Part shown: in pieces, positions 42,732-53,174 of the stretch | How positions within the stretch are numbered: the stretch's first letter is position 1 | Layout: every line of letters starts with the position of its first letter | Source: Flabesymbios commensalis | Lineage: Eukaryota; Annelida; Polychaeta; Terebellida; Flabelligeridae | DNA length: 64,000 nt | NCBI GenBank assembly: GCA_964017125.1 | Contig: OZ024912.1 | Span: 64,338,390-64,402,389 of the forward strand | Direction: 5' to 3' | The notes under the pieces: generated by a model | What the model saw: only the letters and a program-made list of their open reading frames with translations | The model's database searches: none | What the model was told of the DNA's origin: nothing | Made by a program: the position numbers and the translations under genes

Positions 42732-43095
42732 TTAAAGGGACTGGCCCAGGATAAAATCACCAAAAAATCGGTGATTTTATTTCGGGTTCTTAATATGACC
42801 ATATGATGTAAACATGTACATAGACTAAAATTGCAAATTTTTATAATTTTTGTGTCGCGCAATCACCAGTTAGGCTAGATATAGAGACGAAATTCCTGAT
42901 TTCTAATTATTGACAACCATGTCAAAAATAGGAAATGCGGGAATTTCGTCTCTATATCTAGTCTAACTGATGAATGCGCAGCACAAAAATTATAAAAAAT
43001 TGTCTATGTACATGTTTACATCATATGGTCATATTAAGAACCCGAAATAAAATCACCGATTTTTTGATGATTTTAGCCTGGGCCAGTCCCTTTAA
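42732..43095. mobile_element. MITE-D, complete
   Basis: TTAAAGGGACTGGCCCAGG at the left is the exact reverse complement of CCTGGGCCAGTCCCTTTAA at the right. Second-level arms (AAATCACCAAAAAATCGGTG / CACCGATTTTTTGATGATTT) and central arms around TAGATATAGAGACGAAATTC make it almost wholly palindromic. The flanking or terminal TTAA suggests a TTAA-type target, but the duplication cannot be separated from the terminal repeat. No coding potential. Confidence 0.85.
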
Positions 43096-44309
43096 CATGT
43101 TTAAGACAGGATTGCCAATTCCTTATGGCGACTCTTGGTATAGATGGCGTTTTGACATCTCTGTTTCTAGAGATGTTTTGTTTCCCAATCAAGGGCTTTA
43201 AGAAGGCTATGTGTGATCTCATTTATTTGTCAAGAGTTATGATTTTTGTTTAACAGTAACAGTATTATGTACCTAAATTATATGTGTTTAAACGGATACA
43301 TTAAAAAAAATAAAAATAGTTTTTATCTACTATAGATACTATCATTATACTATTATCACGTATGTTTTACATTGTTTTACTTTACAAAATATTGTTTTTT
43401 TACAAATTGGAGAGAAGTGAAATGCAAAGGACTACGTATGAAATATAGATACACAGAAATTATTATTATATGCCCACACACCACCACGACAGCATTATAT
43501 ATATATATATATATTAAGAAGTAATAAAACATACACCTCAGGACTGATTGAGAACGCATGCAAATAGGTATAGAAATAATATTCAATATGTTTCATGAAA
43601 AATCAACATTTTTCTTAAAATTCTTATGTATATATTAAGTAGTATTATACAATTGCGCATACGTACCGGGAACATAATTATAATGTTAATAGTGGACAAA
43701 TAACTATTTTGAAGGCCGGAAAAAAGAGAAGGTTGGTGAATGCTCCCAAACGTAGACATCAACGTAATCGCCAGAAGGAGCCACTGCAAACGCGTATATG
43801 CCATGGATAAAATGATTTATTGAAATGTAACAATCTATTCTGTCATAACAAATCATGCATAATTCCGTTGAAAAATCATGATGAAAGGAAGGAAACAAAT
43901 ACTCCTCACTAAAAAAAAAACAGAATTATTGAATTGCCCACTTAGTCGGCCATTATATGTTTTCTAAGGGGAGCTGATAGGATTTCAGATACACGAGCTC
44001 ATATTTGTCATGGAAATGTATCCTTAATCCTTCCTTAGTTACCACCAAAAAAGTACAACCACAGCATATCGCTTTCGTTGCACACAATGCGACTAGTTTG
44101 TAAATCGAGCTGGGTGCCGCCTGTGTGAAGATATCTGTTGTTGTTTGCTGTAAGTCTAATTTTAGATGCACAGCTATATACATATTACATTGTTATAAAA
44201 GACATACTATTCTATTTTAAGATAAAGTAGAATAAAATATATAACTGTTGTAATTCTCAAAGAAAATCTTATTTAAAAATATGAATCAATGACCGGGGCT
44301 TTTAGATAA
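43096..44309. other. No gene recognised; (AT)n microsatellite
   Basis: (AT)n at about 43493-43516. Frames of 60-76 codons on the minus strand (43583-44183) show no domain. Otherwise unassigned. Confidence 0.4.
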
Positions 44310-44455
44310 CTGCTGTGCACATACAGGCTAAACTGGGCCGGGGGAACTTCCGGAGGGTAGTGATCTGAATTAGATGACACTGCCCTCTAGACAGATGATT
44401 CAACATTTGAGTCTGGCGGTCTGAGGTCGAACGCGCTACCCTCGGTCACAGAAGA
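44310..44455 (-). mobile_element. SINE1 fragment, diverged
   Basis: TGTGCACATACAGGCTAAAC, TGGGCCGGGGGAACTTCCGG, TGACACTGCCCTCTAGACAG and GTCTGGCGGTCTGAGGTCGA match the SINE1 body and second tRNA-like unit with many changes: an older copy. Confidence 0.75.
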
Positions 44456-44936
44456 TATCTTGGTAATAAATTACTTTACTTGTCTATATTATAGGTGGTA
44501 AAAAACCAATTAGAATAAAATGACCTCCCGTAAATTTATGAAACAAAACATAGCCATGATTAGTAGACCTATGCTAAGAGGTTGTGAGCTGCACCGAATA
44601 TTAGATAATACACTTGGCATGGATGATCTTTATACCCAAAAGAAGAGAATCACCAAAAAGAGACAATTTATTACGAAACATCATGCAAATTAAAATATTA
44701 AATGTTACTTTTTCAACCTATGCAGTGGTAGGTGTAATTAATTTCGGGGTGTGGAATCCGGTTTGGATGTTATTTATACGCTTCCAAGAATGCGATAACA
44801 GCTTAACTGATTTTCGAGGTATTATGCCATTTTCGAACTTATACATTCACTTTGGGAACATGCGACTAATTCGATGCCCGGATTAGAAGAGACAGAGATT
44901 TATGTGTTGTGTCTACATGCATCTCAAAATAATGAA
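44456..44936. other. No supported gene
   Basis: A 90-codon frame at 44614-44886 has no recognisable domain. Confidence 0.4.
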
Positions 44937-46240
44937 TCAGTTCAAAGCTTTTAGCAAAGTAATTACATAAGTGAAAGAACTGATTGAGTTACCAAACAAT
45001 TCCATGTGGCACAATAATTGTACAACAACTGTTCCCAAAAGTTTGTTCGCTTTACAAAAAACAACATAAAACAAATAAGTGCTGATATAAACAACCATTT
45101 TAGTAACCACTTTATCCCTTTTCATCTTAATCACACCTCCAAGTCTTCTTGGCATGGAGTGAACCAAGTTCTCGAGAACCGAGGGCTGATGCCCCACTCC
45201 CTCACTGCTCCTGATTTCAGATGCTTCAGGTCACGGTGCTCTCATTCAGCACCCCCAACAATTCTCAATCGGATTCAAGTCTGGTGAATTGGGGAGTAGT
45301 TGTAGTAAATTATTGCTTTACATCACTTTTCGGCACAAAAGGTCATTTAAGTGACATTGTAATACGATAAAAAAGTTGTAGTTAATTGATGAGATGAATG
45401 ATGTAGATATGATGTGAGGGTGGGGATGATAGGGCATAGTGGGTTATTGAGAGCCTTTTTCTTAGCACGCCTGATAAGGGGTTCTGGGCATGTTTAGGAG
45501 ATTTACCCCCAGACATGCCCAGACCGCCAGAGACTTGGGTTCCAATTTGTGATTTAATGCTGAATCTCCGTGGAATTTCGAACAGCTCCGCTATCCTCGG
45601 GTCGGATAGTCCCCCGAGTAACAACAGGAAGGGTAACTCCATTCATCCCACGTGAGAAACCTAATGTCAACACTGTTGGTTATTTAGGCTACCACGGCCT
45701 ACACCAGTGCCTGCACTAATGCAAACATGCATAGGCACTGCTGTTGAGCGGAGAAACCAGGGTACTCCACTGGAAATACGCCCGAAGATTATGGCCAGAT
45801 ACGAGGAGGCTTCAGCTTCCCTTGGAAGCCGTACAGTATACAAGCATGAACACAATGTGCGAGCGGCCACGCCTTTTCTTTCTGCTCATGGTGGGCATCA
45901 GTGTTGGTTTTAATATACCCTGCTGATAATACTGAGCATTTAATTTTATCATATGTGGTACTAAATGAAGCTACGAGAGACCAGATGTAGACACACCCCA
46001 TACCTTAGTATGGAAACTGAACTTCACCTGCTCAGAAGGATGGACTGGTTCTCAGTATATTCACGGTCGTTCTGACTGTCAATGTCAGATACAGACGACA
46101 TTCGTCAGAAAATATCCAGCACTCTCAGTCCTCTGTGGACATACTTATTGGCAAAGGACAGACTCTTACCTTGCCCAATTTCTGTCAGCTGTATTATGTA
46201 AGTCTTGTGTAAGACTTTCATATATAAGATTTACATACCA
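44937..46240 (-). pseudogene. Broken Tc1/mariner-type transposase, split by retroposon R
   Basis: On the minus strand, about 46160 down to 46070 reads LSFANKYVH then IFSDECRLYLT, matching the FSDESRF segment that carries the second catalytic aspartate of Tc1-like DDE transposases. After the retroposon, 45297-45260 gives SPDLNPIEN, the third catalytic acidic-residue region. 45180-45120 gives LVHSMPRRLGGVIKMKRD, the usual C-terminal SMPRRLxAVIxxxG. The catalytic D in FSDE and the D in SPDLNPIE are visible. The N-terminal DNA-binding half is not recognisable, there is at least one in-frame stop, and the insertion separates the parts. Terminal repeats were not located. Confidence 0.75.
45300..45840 (-). 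mobile_element. Retroposon R, longer copy inside Tc1-like relic
   Basis: The 3' end (minus) reads AAGTGATGTAAAGCAATAAT then TTACTAC, as at 24676 and 36552. Upstream it carries GGGCATGTCTGGGGGTAAAT and CACGTGGGATGAATGGAGTT, shared with the copy at 51168-51670. The 5' boundary is near a GGGAAGCTGAAGCC word and is approximate. It lies between SPDLNPIEN and FSDE of the transposase relic. Confidence 0.65.
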
Positions 46241-46293
46241 ATGTTGGCATACGACGTCTGTTACGTAAGATGATAAGACGTAATACTGACACT

Positions 46294-46540
46294 TTGACCC
46301 TTACAGCGAGGGAATCGACTTTAGACGGCAGAATCTGACGACTTTAGACGTCAGATTCTGACGTCTGAAGTCGAAACCCGCGCTGTAAGAGTAAACATGT
46401 TATAATGACCGTAGATCTATAACATAGGTATTCAAATGAATCAGAAAGAGCTAACAAAGACTTTTACGATGATTTCAAACGGACAAAACCTTTTGGTCTC
46501 CATGGTTTATACAAAAAGAATTCGGCTCTTTAATGTTTAA
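46294..46540 (-). mobile_element. MITE-B
   Basis: CCCTTACAGCGAGGGAATCG, GACTTTAGACGTCAGATTCT, CCGCGCTGTAAGAGTAAACA, GACCGTAGATCTATAACATA, AACAAAGACTTTTACGATGA and TTTTGGTCTCCATGGTTTAT. Confidence 0.75.
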
Positions 46541-46640
46541 AATGTGACCTCGCCAGACGCCGCGGGATCAGATTTATTACTTTGGAGAGTTTTAAGTACA
46601 AGTTAAAGGACAGCATTCTGCAAAGCTGTGAATTTTACAA
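46541..46640. other. Short spacer
   Basis: Nothing recognised. Confidence 0.3.
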
Positions 46641-46654
46641 CTGTATATATCCAA

Positions 46655-46972
46655 ATAAAAATGAAATGAATCGGGCTTTAGGCCACCTTTGTGCACATAT
46701 AGGCTAAACTGGGCCAGGAGAACCTCCTGAGGATGGTGAGATGAATGAGATGACACTGTCCTCCAGACACATGGCAGATTCGAAATTCGAGCCCTGGAGG
46801 TCTGAGGCCGATCACGCTACCTCTCGGTCACGGAGGCTCCCCACAATACTGAGTTTCACACGTGGATGGGGAAGAAACATTTTGTTTCTTTCAAACCGCC
46901 GAGACCGGGAACCGAACCCCGAGCTCTAGCGTGAAAGGCAGCGGTGCTAACCACTACCCTAGGGCCCCCGCC
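46655..46972 (-). mobile_element. SINE1, full-length, with 14-bp TSD
   Basis: CTGTATATATCCAA at 46641-46654 and 46973-46986 flanks the element. Both tRNA-like units, the linker AAACATTTTGTTTCTTTC and the body are present. The minus strand begins GGCGGGGGCCCTAGGGTAGT and ends GATTCATTTCATTTTTAT. This is the longest copy because it keeps the linker absent from 40949 and 41457. Confidence 0.92.
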
Positions 46973-46987
46973 CTGTATATATCCAAG

Positions 46988-47092
46988 CCAATACCCGATA
47001 CACACGAGACATTGACGCCGTTTTGGTTTAATGCTGGTTCAGCATCTGCGACGCTGCACTCAACATTGAAACAACATCTGGGCAAGGTTTCG
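46988..47092. mobile_element. Class E-like palindrome, degenerate
   Basis: ACATTGACGCCGTTTTGGTT, TAATGCTGGTTCAGCATCTG, CGACGCTGCACTCAACATTG, AAACAACATCTGG: right layout and CATCTGCGACG core, imperfect pairing. Confidence 0.45.
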
Positions 47093-47248
47093 TATTTATT
47101 GGCTGGTGGTGATTTGAATGACATTGTGGTAATCACTAGCCAGTAAAATGGTACATGACTGTGATGGTGTCCTTATAATGAACAGAATGGTGGACGTGCG
47201 ACACTGGACTCTTAGATCACAAAAGCCCTTAAACAGCCATTATATTAT
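47093..47248. other. Short spacer
   Basis: Nothing recognised. Confidence 0.3.
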
Positions 47249-47430
47249 AAACCCTTACAACGCTGACATATTTTTGTATAAATCATAGAGACCGAAAGGT
47301 TTCTCTAATTTGAAGTCATCATAAATGTCTTAGTTAGCTCTTTCTGCCTCATTTGAAAACCTAGTATTATATCTAACTAAGACATTTACGATGATTCAAA
47401 TTGAAAAAAACGTTTGGTTTCTGTCATTTC
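47249..47430. mobile_element. MITE-B, folded-back rearranged copy
   Basis: Starts AACCCTTACAACGCTGACAT, TTGAAGTCATCATAAATGTC, TTAGTTAGCTC. The second half reads the same blocks in reverse (CTAACTAAGACATTTACGAT, TGATTCAAATTGAAAAAAAC). The two halves form an inverted repeat of the left arm. Confidence 0.7.
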
Positions 47431-48597
47431 ATCCTTGTTCCAAAATTACCACTGTCTGTCCATAACTAAAATGTACCCATATAATAATAAACATTAATTT
47501 CCTCAGAGAGAGGACATGGTCGAAAGTTTGAAATAAAACAGAATACATAATTGGGCCGATGTTTTTCCGCTTGTTAGTTTTGTTGAAATAAATCATTTTT
47601 TCGGGAAACCATAATGCAGGCGTAAAGCCTACTTATATATTAAACACATTTATATTCATCTGAATAACCCATGTGGCGTTTTAAGAATCAGTAGAGGGAA
47701 TATCCAGTAAAACACAAGATAATTAGCCTACATAAATATATACATAACACACAATACACCAGCGCAATGTAAGACACAGGACAATAAATCTTGTATTATA
47801 TAAACAATTAACAATATATACTATTAAAAACTTACATTTTACAAGTAGACGTGGTGTGTGCAGATAAAAGAGAATGGAACTGATTTAGATTTGCCGCGCC
47901 TCTGTGCCCGACACAGAAGTTTTAGGCGCATTAGAAGTCTAGTTATTATTCATTCATTAATACCATACATAGGCCCCTAGGCCTACTTCAGCGGCGTCTA
48001 GACAAAAACACTAGTGGCATCATCCTCCATTACTTTTTCCTTTTTTTCTGGTGAGAGTTTAGTGATCGATTACATGCATCTTTAGAGAAAATAATATTGT
48101 CTCATATAAGACATTAAACCTGTATCAAGGCATTCACTCATTACCTGATGACTTTAACAATACATGCCACCAAAAATGCACTTTAGAAAGGTAAAGATAA
48201 CAGTAACAGAACAGCTCACCCAGCCATCACAACGAGATCTATGTCAACATTATAATTACAAAATAGAAACGCAATGAGCAATGGAGGTAAAGTACGTATG
48301 GTACGACATGATGGTTGAATCAGACCAGAGAGGAGTTTTACAGCCAGCATTCCAATAAATAAACACAATGCCATGTATTAAACACGCACAGTTAAATAGT
48401 CGTGGTTCGCCTTTCTCATTCAAATCAGCCAAGAGGAAAACACAAGTCAGCTGGCTTTCCTGTCGGTGACAGATTTGACAAAAGAGGTGGCACCAGAGGA
48501 GTAATTTCTACGTCCAAGAGATGAGCTAATACCGGGAACAATCAAGAAATGATTTCCGCCGGGGCTTTGTCCACACGGCAAATCTGACTCTTGACGC
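47431..48597. other. No gene recognised
   Basis: 1.2 kb of AT-rich sequence with short frames. No repeat matched elsewhere in the window. Confidence 0.4.
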
Positions 48598-48690
48598 TAG
48601 TTACTTGTGAGGCACATTGGCTCATCAGTGGGCCAACGTCTTACGACGTTTGCCCACTGATAAGCCAACGTTTTCGCGAGCATCAGAGTT
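48598..48690. mobile_element. Class E palindrome
   Basis: TTGGCTCATCAGTGGGCCAA and CGTCTTACGACG, then TTTGCCCACTGATAAGCCAA. A distinct stem with the common core. Confidence 0.7.
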
Positions 48691-49121
48691 GACATTGAAT
48701 TCAGTCACGATGCTCCTTTTCTTTGCACTGTAAGCAGGAGAGCCTTGCCCAATACCGAGTCATACATACAATCACCTCATTTGCAAAACCAATCTAAATT
48801 TGTATTCAGTTTCCTATTTAACGTAATATCTTAACTTATGGTCGATAAACGGTTGCTAAGCTTGAGTACTTAATGCAATTCGGGTTCGCATAGTGTTTTG
48901 CACTTTTCTGGAAGAAAATGAAAAAAAATATCATATCCGATATCTTAATAATAGTGCACACAAAAACATGAAAAGACATTAGGTGAATAAAAATGACGAC
49001 TTTCCATTGGTCTGAAAGAATACGATACATACACCTTCCATATTAATAACCTTCCTAGTTAACGCGAGATATGTAAATTTGGCTAATAGTTCTAGTATTG
49101 TTGGGCCACCTTTTGAGACGC
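48691..49121. other. No gene recognised
   Basis: AT-rich spacer. Confidence 0.35.
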
Positions 49122-49366
49122 TAACCCTTTAACCGCCGGTGCCGCATATATTCGGGTTTTCATTTTTTATTAGCACAATACGTACCACATTTTAAAAATG
49201 TTAAAGATAAAATGTGACATCAACCAGCAAGATTTGAAAAGATTTGACCTCCATTTTGTTAAATCTGAATAATTTTCACTCACTTGAAGTTGTGGATCGC
49301 GTCAGCGAGACACAACTTCAAGTGGGTGAAAATTCAAATTGAATAATTTAGCGGTTAAAGGGCTAA
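49122..49366 (+). mobile_element. MITE-A, complete, CTAA-flanked
   Basis: CTAA at 49122-49125 and again at 49363-49366 in place of TTAA. Termini CCCTTTAACCGCCGGTGCC and TTAGCGGTTAAAGGG, with an intact palindromic core. Confidence 0.85.
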
Positions 49367-49499
49367 ACCAGTAATAAATCACAGTCTGATGCTGATGCGT
49401 GCTTTGTGAAGGCGGGAGACAGAGGTAGGTACACTTAAAATACATCACATCAGTCTGCATTCAGAGACATTATCACACAAATCACAGAGATTTACATGC

Positions 49500-49556
49500 A
49501 AAACCAAACAGCGGTAACTGCTTACTTTTCAAGTAAGCAGTCACAGCTGTTTGCAT
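49500..49556. repeat. Class P palindrome (copy 5)
   Basis: TGCAAAACCAAACAGCGGTA, ACTGCTTACTTTTCAAGTAA, GCAGTCACAGCTGTTTGCA. The symmetry extends into the flanks. Confidence 0.7.
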
Positions 49557-49587
49557 CTGCAGTGCAGTGTTTCAATCTATCTGTGCC

Positions 49588-49642
49588 CGTACTTTCGTGC
49601 GAGTTACGATATATCTTAGGCTTCTGATTGGTCGAGATGGCC
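49588..49642. repeat. Half of a class H hairpin
   Basis: CCCGTACTTTCGTGCGAGTT, ACGATATATCTTAGGCTTCT and GATTGGTCGAGATGGCC match one arm. The second arm is missing. Confidence 0.65.
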
Positions 49643-49799
49643 GGTGTTCTACAGGAGCATACGCATGGATGGGGTTTTGTCTTGCACAATTTGTGTGCGT
49701 CTCCATACGAGTCTGAGTCTGTCACTAAATGTTTTCTGTTCATACTTTAGCGAATGATCAAATAATATTTTCGCAAACTAATTAATTGTGCTGTATGGG

Positions 49800-50945
49800 C
49801 GTGTATTATAGACAGGGATATATCCTAGCCAATCTAATAAACATGTCTGTCAAACTTTTCTCAACGGTTTCTATTGTGTTTTTTCCCGTAGATTTCAAAT
49901 CTGCCAGATACCATTCGAGATTTTGCATATTTAATTAGCTAATTTGCATATTTCCAAAATGGCCGCCACAAAAAAGTAATCTGCTATGAATACAGTCACG
50001 GCAATCATAGAAATGTGTCTTTTTGGCCCTAAGTTCGGGTTTTGAGATCCCATAATGCCATTTTGATGACAATGTTATTTTTGGGGTCATTGGAAGGTCA
50101 TAGGTCACGTGACCATTGAAATACAATATCCCACCTTTACGTTTTAGCAAAAAGTGCACAAATGGACTTTTTGGGGATAAAATGATGATTAGAATGCCTG
50201 ATATTATATATTTGATTTCAGAGAGTTACATCGCATACACAAGACTATATTAATCTTGTATTAATTATTAATACAAGATGGCCGCCATAATTCAAAATGG
50301 CCGCCAGCCGAACCTAAAATCAAGATATCTGAGCTTCTAGATATCATATTTAAGCCATCTTAGTGTCTAGATTGGACATCATTATACTTTCAAATGATTT
50401 TTGATGTCTTTTTGATCTCTATAGTTTGATATTTTGGCAAAATTGTGTTATATCATAGTTATATTTGAATAACTTCCTCCCAGAATGAGGTTATCATCCG
50501 CACACTGATCTGAATTCACATGCTAACATGATCTAAAGTAAAACCATATACATCACATGTATATGACAGCGATAAAAGAGATAAATAGACATATCATTTA
50601 CATTATAATACGGCACTGTTATTTTGTAGCGTATGTAGAACTACTACCCAAGGGGTAAACATCATATTTTCTGGGAAACTGACATGGTATGTTGTAAAAG
50701 TTTGGGCACCTGAAATGATATCTACATATATTTAGGATCACAACTTCGGTGCACAACCTTGCAAATCGACTATTAGAAATTAGTAGGAAGCCAATAATGG
50801 CGGCCATTACCGAAAAACTTGAATTTGTCAATATCTCGGTCAATATTTAAGATAATTTGCTTTTAAAGTTGTCTAGACCAATATTTTCAGGGTCAAAGAT
50901 CAATATAAAACCAGTCCTGAAGTGATGTTATGTCTTGTAAATATG
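49800..50945 (+). repeat. Left long terminal inverted repeat
   Basis: Pairs with 53175-54362 almost end to end. It contains AAAATGGCCGCC, GGTCACGTGACC and GGCGGCCATTACCGAAAAAC words. Confidence 0.8.
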
Positions 50946-51167
50946 TATACCAGTAGGCCTTTATACAAACAGCTCTTCTTTTATGTTTTGGAAATAATTT
51001 TTCACACTGTGTAAGAATAATCACTTTTGATAAGAAAACATCATGAGCGTTCGATGTCATAACAATGATAATGTTTATTGATCAAAAACTTTATAATAGA
51101 ATAAGTATTAGCCCTTGCAGTGATATAGCATTTGGCATTATAATCACTTCATAACATAGTCAGTCTA
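50946..51167. other. Interior spacer of the long-TIR element
   Basis: AT-rich, nothing recognised. Confidence 0.35.
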
Positions 51168-51670
51168 AGGGGTACTGGGATGATTGCTAGTAGCAGTACT
51201 TTTCGCACCCACCTGGGGAGGGTCATTTGGGCTCTGTCCCGTCTGTTGCATGGTGGGGAAGCTGCAGCCTACACGTGGCTGGCTATAATATTGTGGTGGA
51301 TTGCCAGCTGGGTGGCCTGTTTCCTCCACTCAATAGTGGTGCCAATGCAGCTCCTGCATCAGTACAGGCACTGATGTTGGCCGTCCTAGAGCCTAAACTA
51401 CAGGCAATAGTGTTTGACATTAGGTCTCTCATGTGGGATGAATGGAGTTACCCTAAAATATTGTGACTCTTGAGGACTATCAAACCAGAGGATAGCGGGG
51501 CTGTGCTATAGGCGTCGGTGTTTCAGCATTAAATTGCATATCAAAACCTAAGTCTTTGATCGTCTGGGCATGTCTGAGTGTAAATCCCCCTAGACATGCC
51601 CAGAACATCGGGCAGTAACCCACCATGCCTTATCACCCCACGCTCACGACATCAAGGTCTCAAGGTGTTG
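51168..51670 (+). mobile_element. Retroposon R nested in the long-TIR element
   Basis: The 5' end GGGGTACTGGGATGATTGCT then AGTAGCAGTACTTTTCGC is the reverse complement of that at 37030-37080. The body words TGTGGGATGAATGGAGTTAC, TTCAGCATTAAATTGCATAT and CTAGACATGCCCAGA match the copies at 45300 and 36552. The family's 3' (ACT)n end is not seen; the match fades near 51665. Confidence 0.6.
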
Positions 51671-51989
51671 TGCGCAGCAACCTTTGCTTAGATATCTATG
51701 ACAGTCTTCTACATAGCAGGGGATTTTTCTTCTCTTACTCGAGCAGTTTTTGTTGCAACCCTTCTTGCAGCCACGTGTCATTGTGTGTGTCATATATGGT
51801 GGCCTTGGTGGGTTTGTAGATTTATCTGGGATCAGTTTATCATTTTATACAACCCGTCCATAGTCCTCAGGCTTGCAGGTAAGCTTGGCGATGTAAGCTG
51901 ACTTGTCAAGTGCTGTTGCCAATGCTGCCCGCTTTAGATGATGTTCTAAAGCAAGAGGGTGGCAGTAATTTCAGCAGTGATTTGTTGTT

Positions 51990-53120
51990 ATAAAACTTGA
52001 TGAATCGGAGTATATATGGCTATATCACAGCCTTCGAAGTTGGATTATGTGTTCACAAGAAGCTACTTTGCCTGGTCATACACATCTACCGTTATTTCAA
52101 TGAGAGCACCATGGCATCATCAGCTATCAAGCTATTTCCGTTTTCTGCGAACAATGATGGAGGCATATTGCTACATTCATGATCACCAATAAAGTTATTA
52201 ATGTTAATGTCTCCACCACTTACTTTTTGTGTGTTATTTGCCGAAGAGTGGAAATGTCATTACTCTTATCAGACGAATCAATTTCGCTTATATACTTTTT
52301 TGGTTTCTGGTTTTGAGTCTAGTCATTCTAGACAAGAGCTTCGTATAATTGTGATCTTCAAAGTAATGGCAGCTTTGGACACCATTTCTTCCACATCAAG
52401 ACCAGAAGCTCTGCTGAACATAGCAAAATAGATAACAGGGAGCGATCCAAGTGGTTTTCAAGAGTTTTTCCAACAAGACTCGCTTTCTTGCTTTTCTATG
52501 TCAGACATGATACCAAGAGGAACAAAGTGATCCTTGCATTTGTTCAACTAAATTTCACTTAGGTGGTGGATAAAACAGAGTGTACTAATTACAGTCACAT
52601 ACATTGCATTGTATATTTGGTAATTGGTCGTTCATCTCAAGACAGCTATCCATTCACGAGTTTTGCCGCTCCAAAACTTTTGCTTTTGCAAACTTTAGGG
52701 CACTGTCATTTATTCACATTGTCAACGGACGAGATACCATCGGCTATTCATCCTCTACTGGCATGTTAAAGTTGGCTGAATGATATAATTACACTAGTGG
52801 ACTTTGCTGATGATGGTGCTCCCATTGAAATCACGATATATGTGTGTGACCAGTCACAACAGCTTTTTGTGAACTCATATTTCAACAAGAGAAGGCTGTG
52901 ATAGAGATACGCTCAGAGACAAGACGTTCTTAAATAATATTAATAAGTCAACACTGCTGAAGCTGTTGCCACCCAATGAAAATGCTTTCCAACAGCATAT
53001 AAAGCATGCAGCCAAGCCATCCTCAAGCCTTAGGACTAAGGATGGGTTGTAGAAAATGGCAAGCTGATTCCTGTTCAGTCAAATGTTTTCTTATCAAACG
53101 AGATTAATAATATTTAGTGC
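51990..53120 (+). pseudogene. Decayed coding sequence of an uncharacterised element-borne protein
   Basis: Short conserved-looking peptides appear in order on the plus strand but in shifting frames: ITAFEVGLCVHKK (about 52022-52060), FIHIVNGRDTIGYSS (52708-52752, resembling an x-G-C-D-T-x-S motif), TLVDFADDGAP (about 52790-52823), LLKLLPPNENAFQQH (52955-53000) and GWVVENGKLIPV (about 53044-53079). This order recalls the uncharacterised protein family whose Cys-rich C terminus is seen at 11245-11540. Family recognition is from memory and unverified. Several frame breaks mean it is not a working gene. It sits between the two long inverted repeats, so it may be the element's own protein. Confidence 0.45.
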
Positions 53121-53174
53121 AAAACATTAATTTCACACTATCAAATGCATGGCTTTGTGTACTATCTTGTTAAG

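Noticed and set aside
42474-42806. 110-codon frame
   Set aside because: Runs straight through a class E palindrome and the left end of MITE-D, so it is a by-product of repeats.
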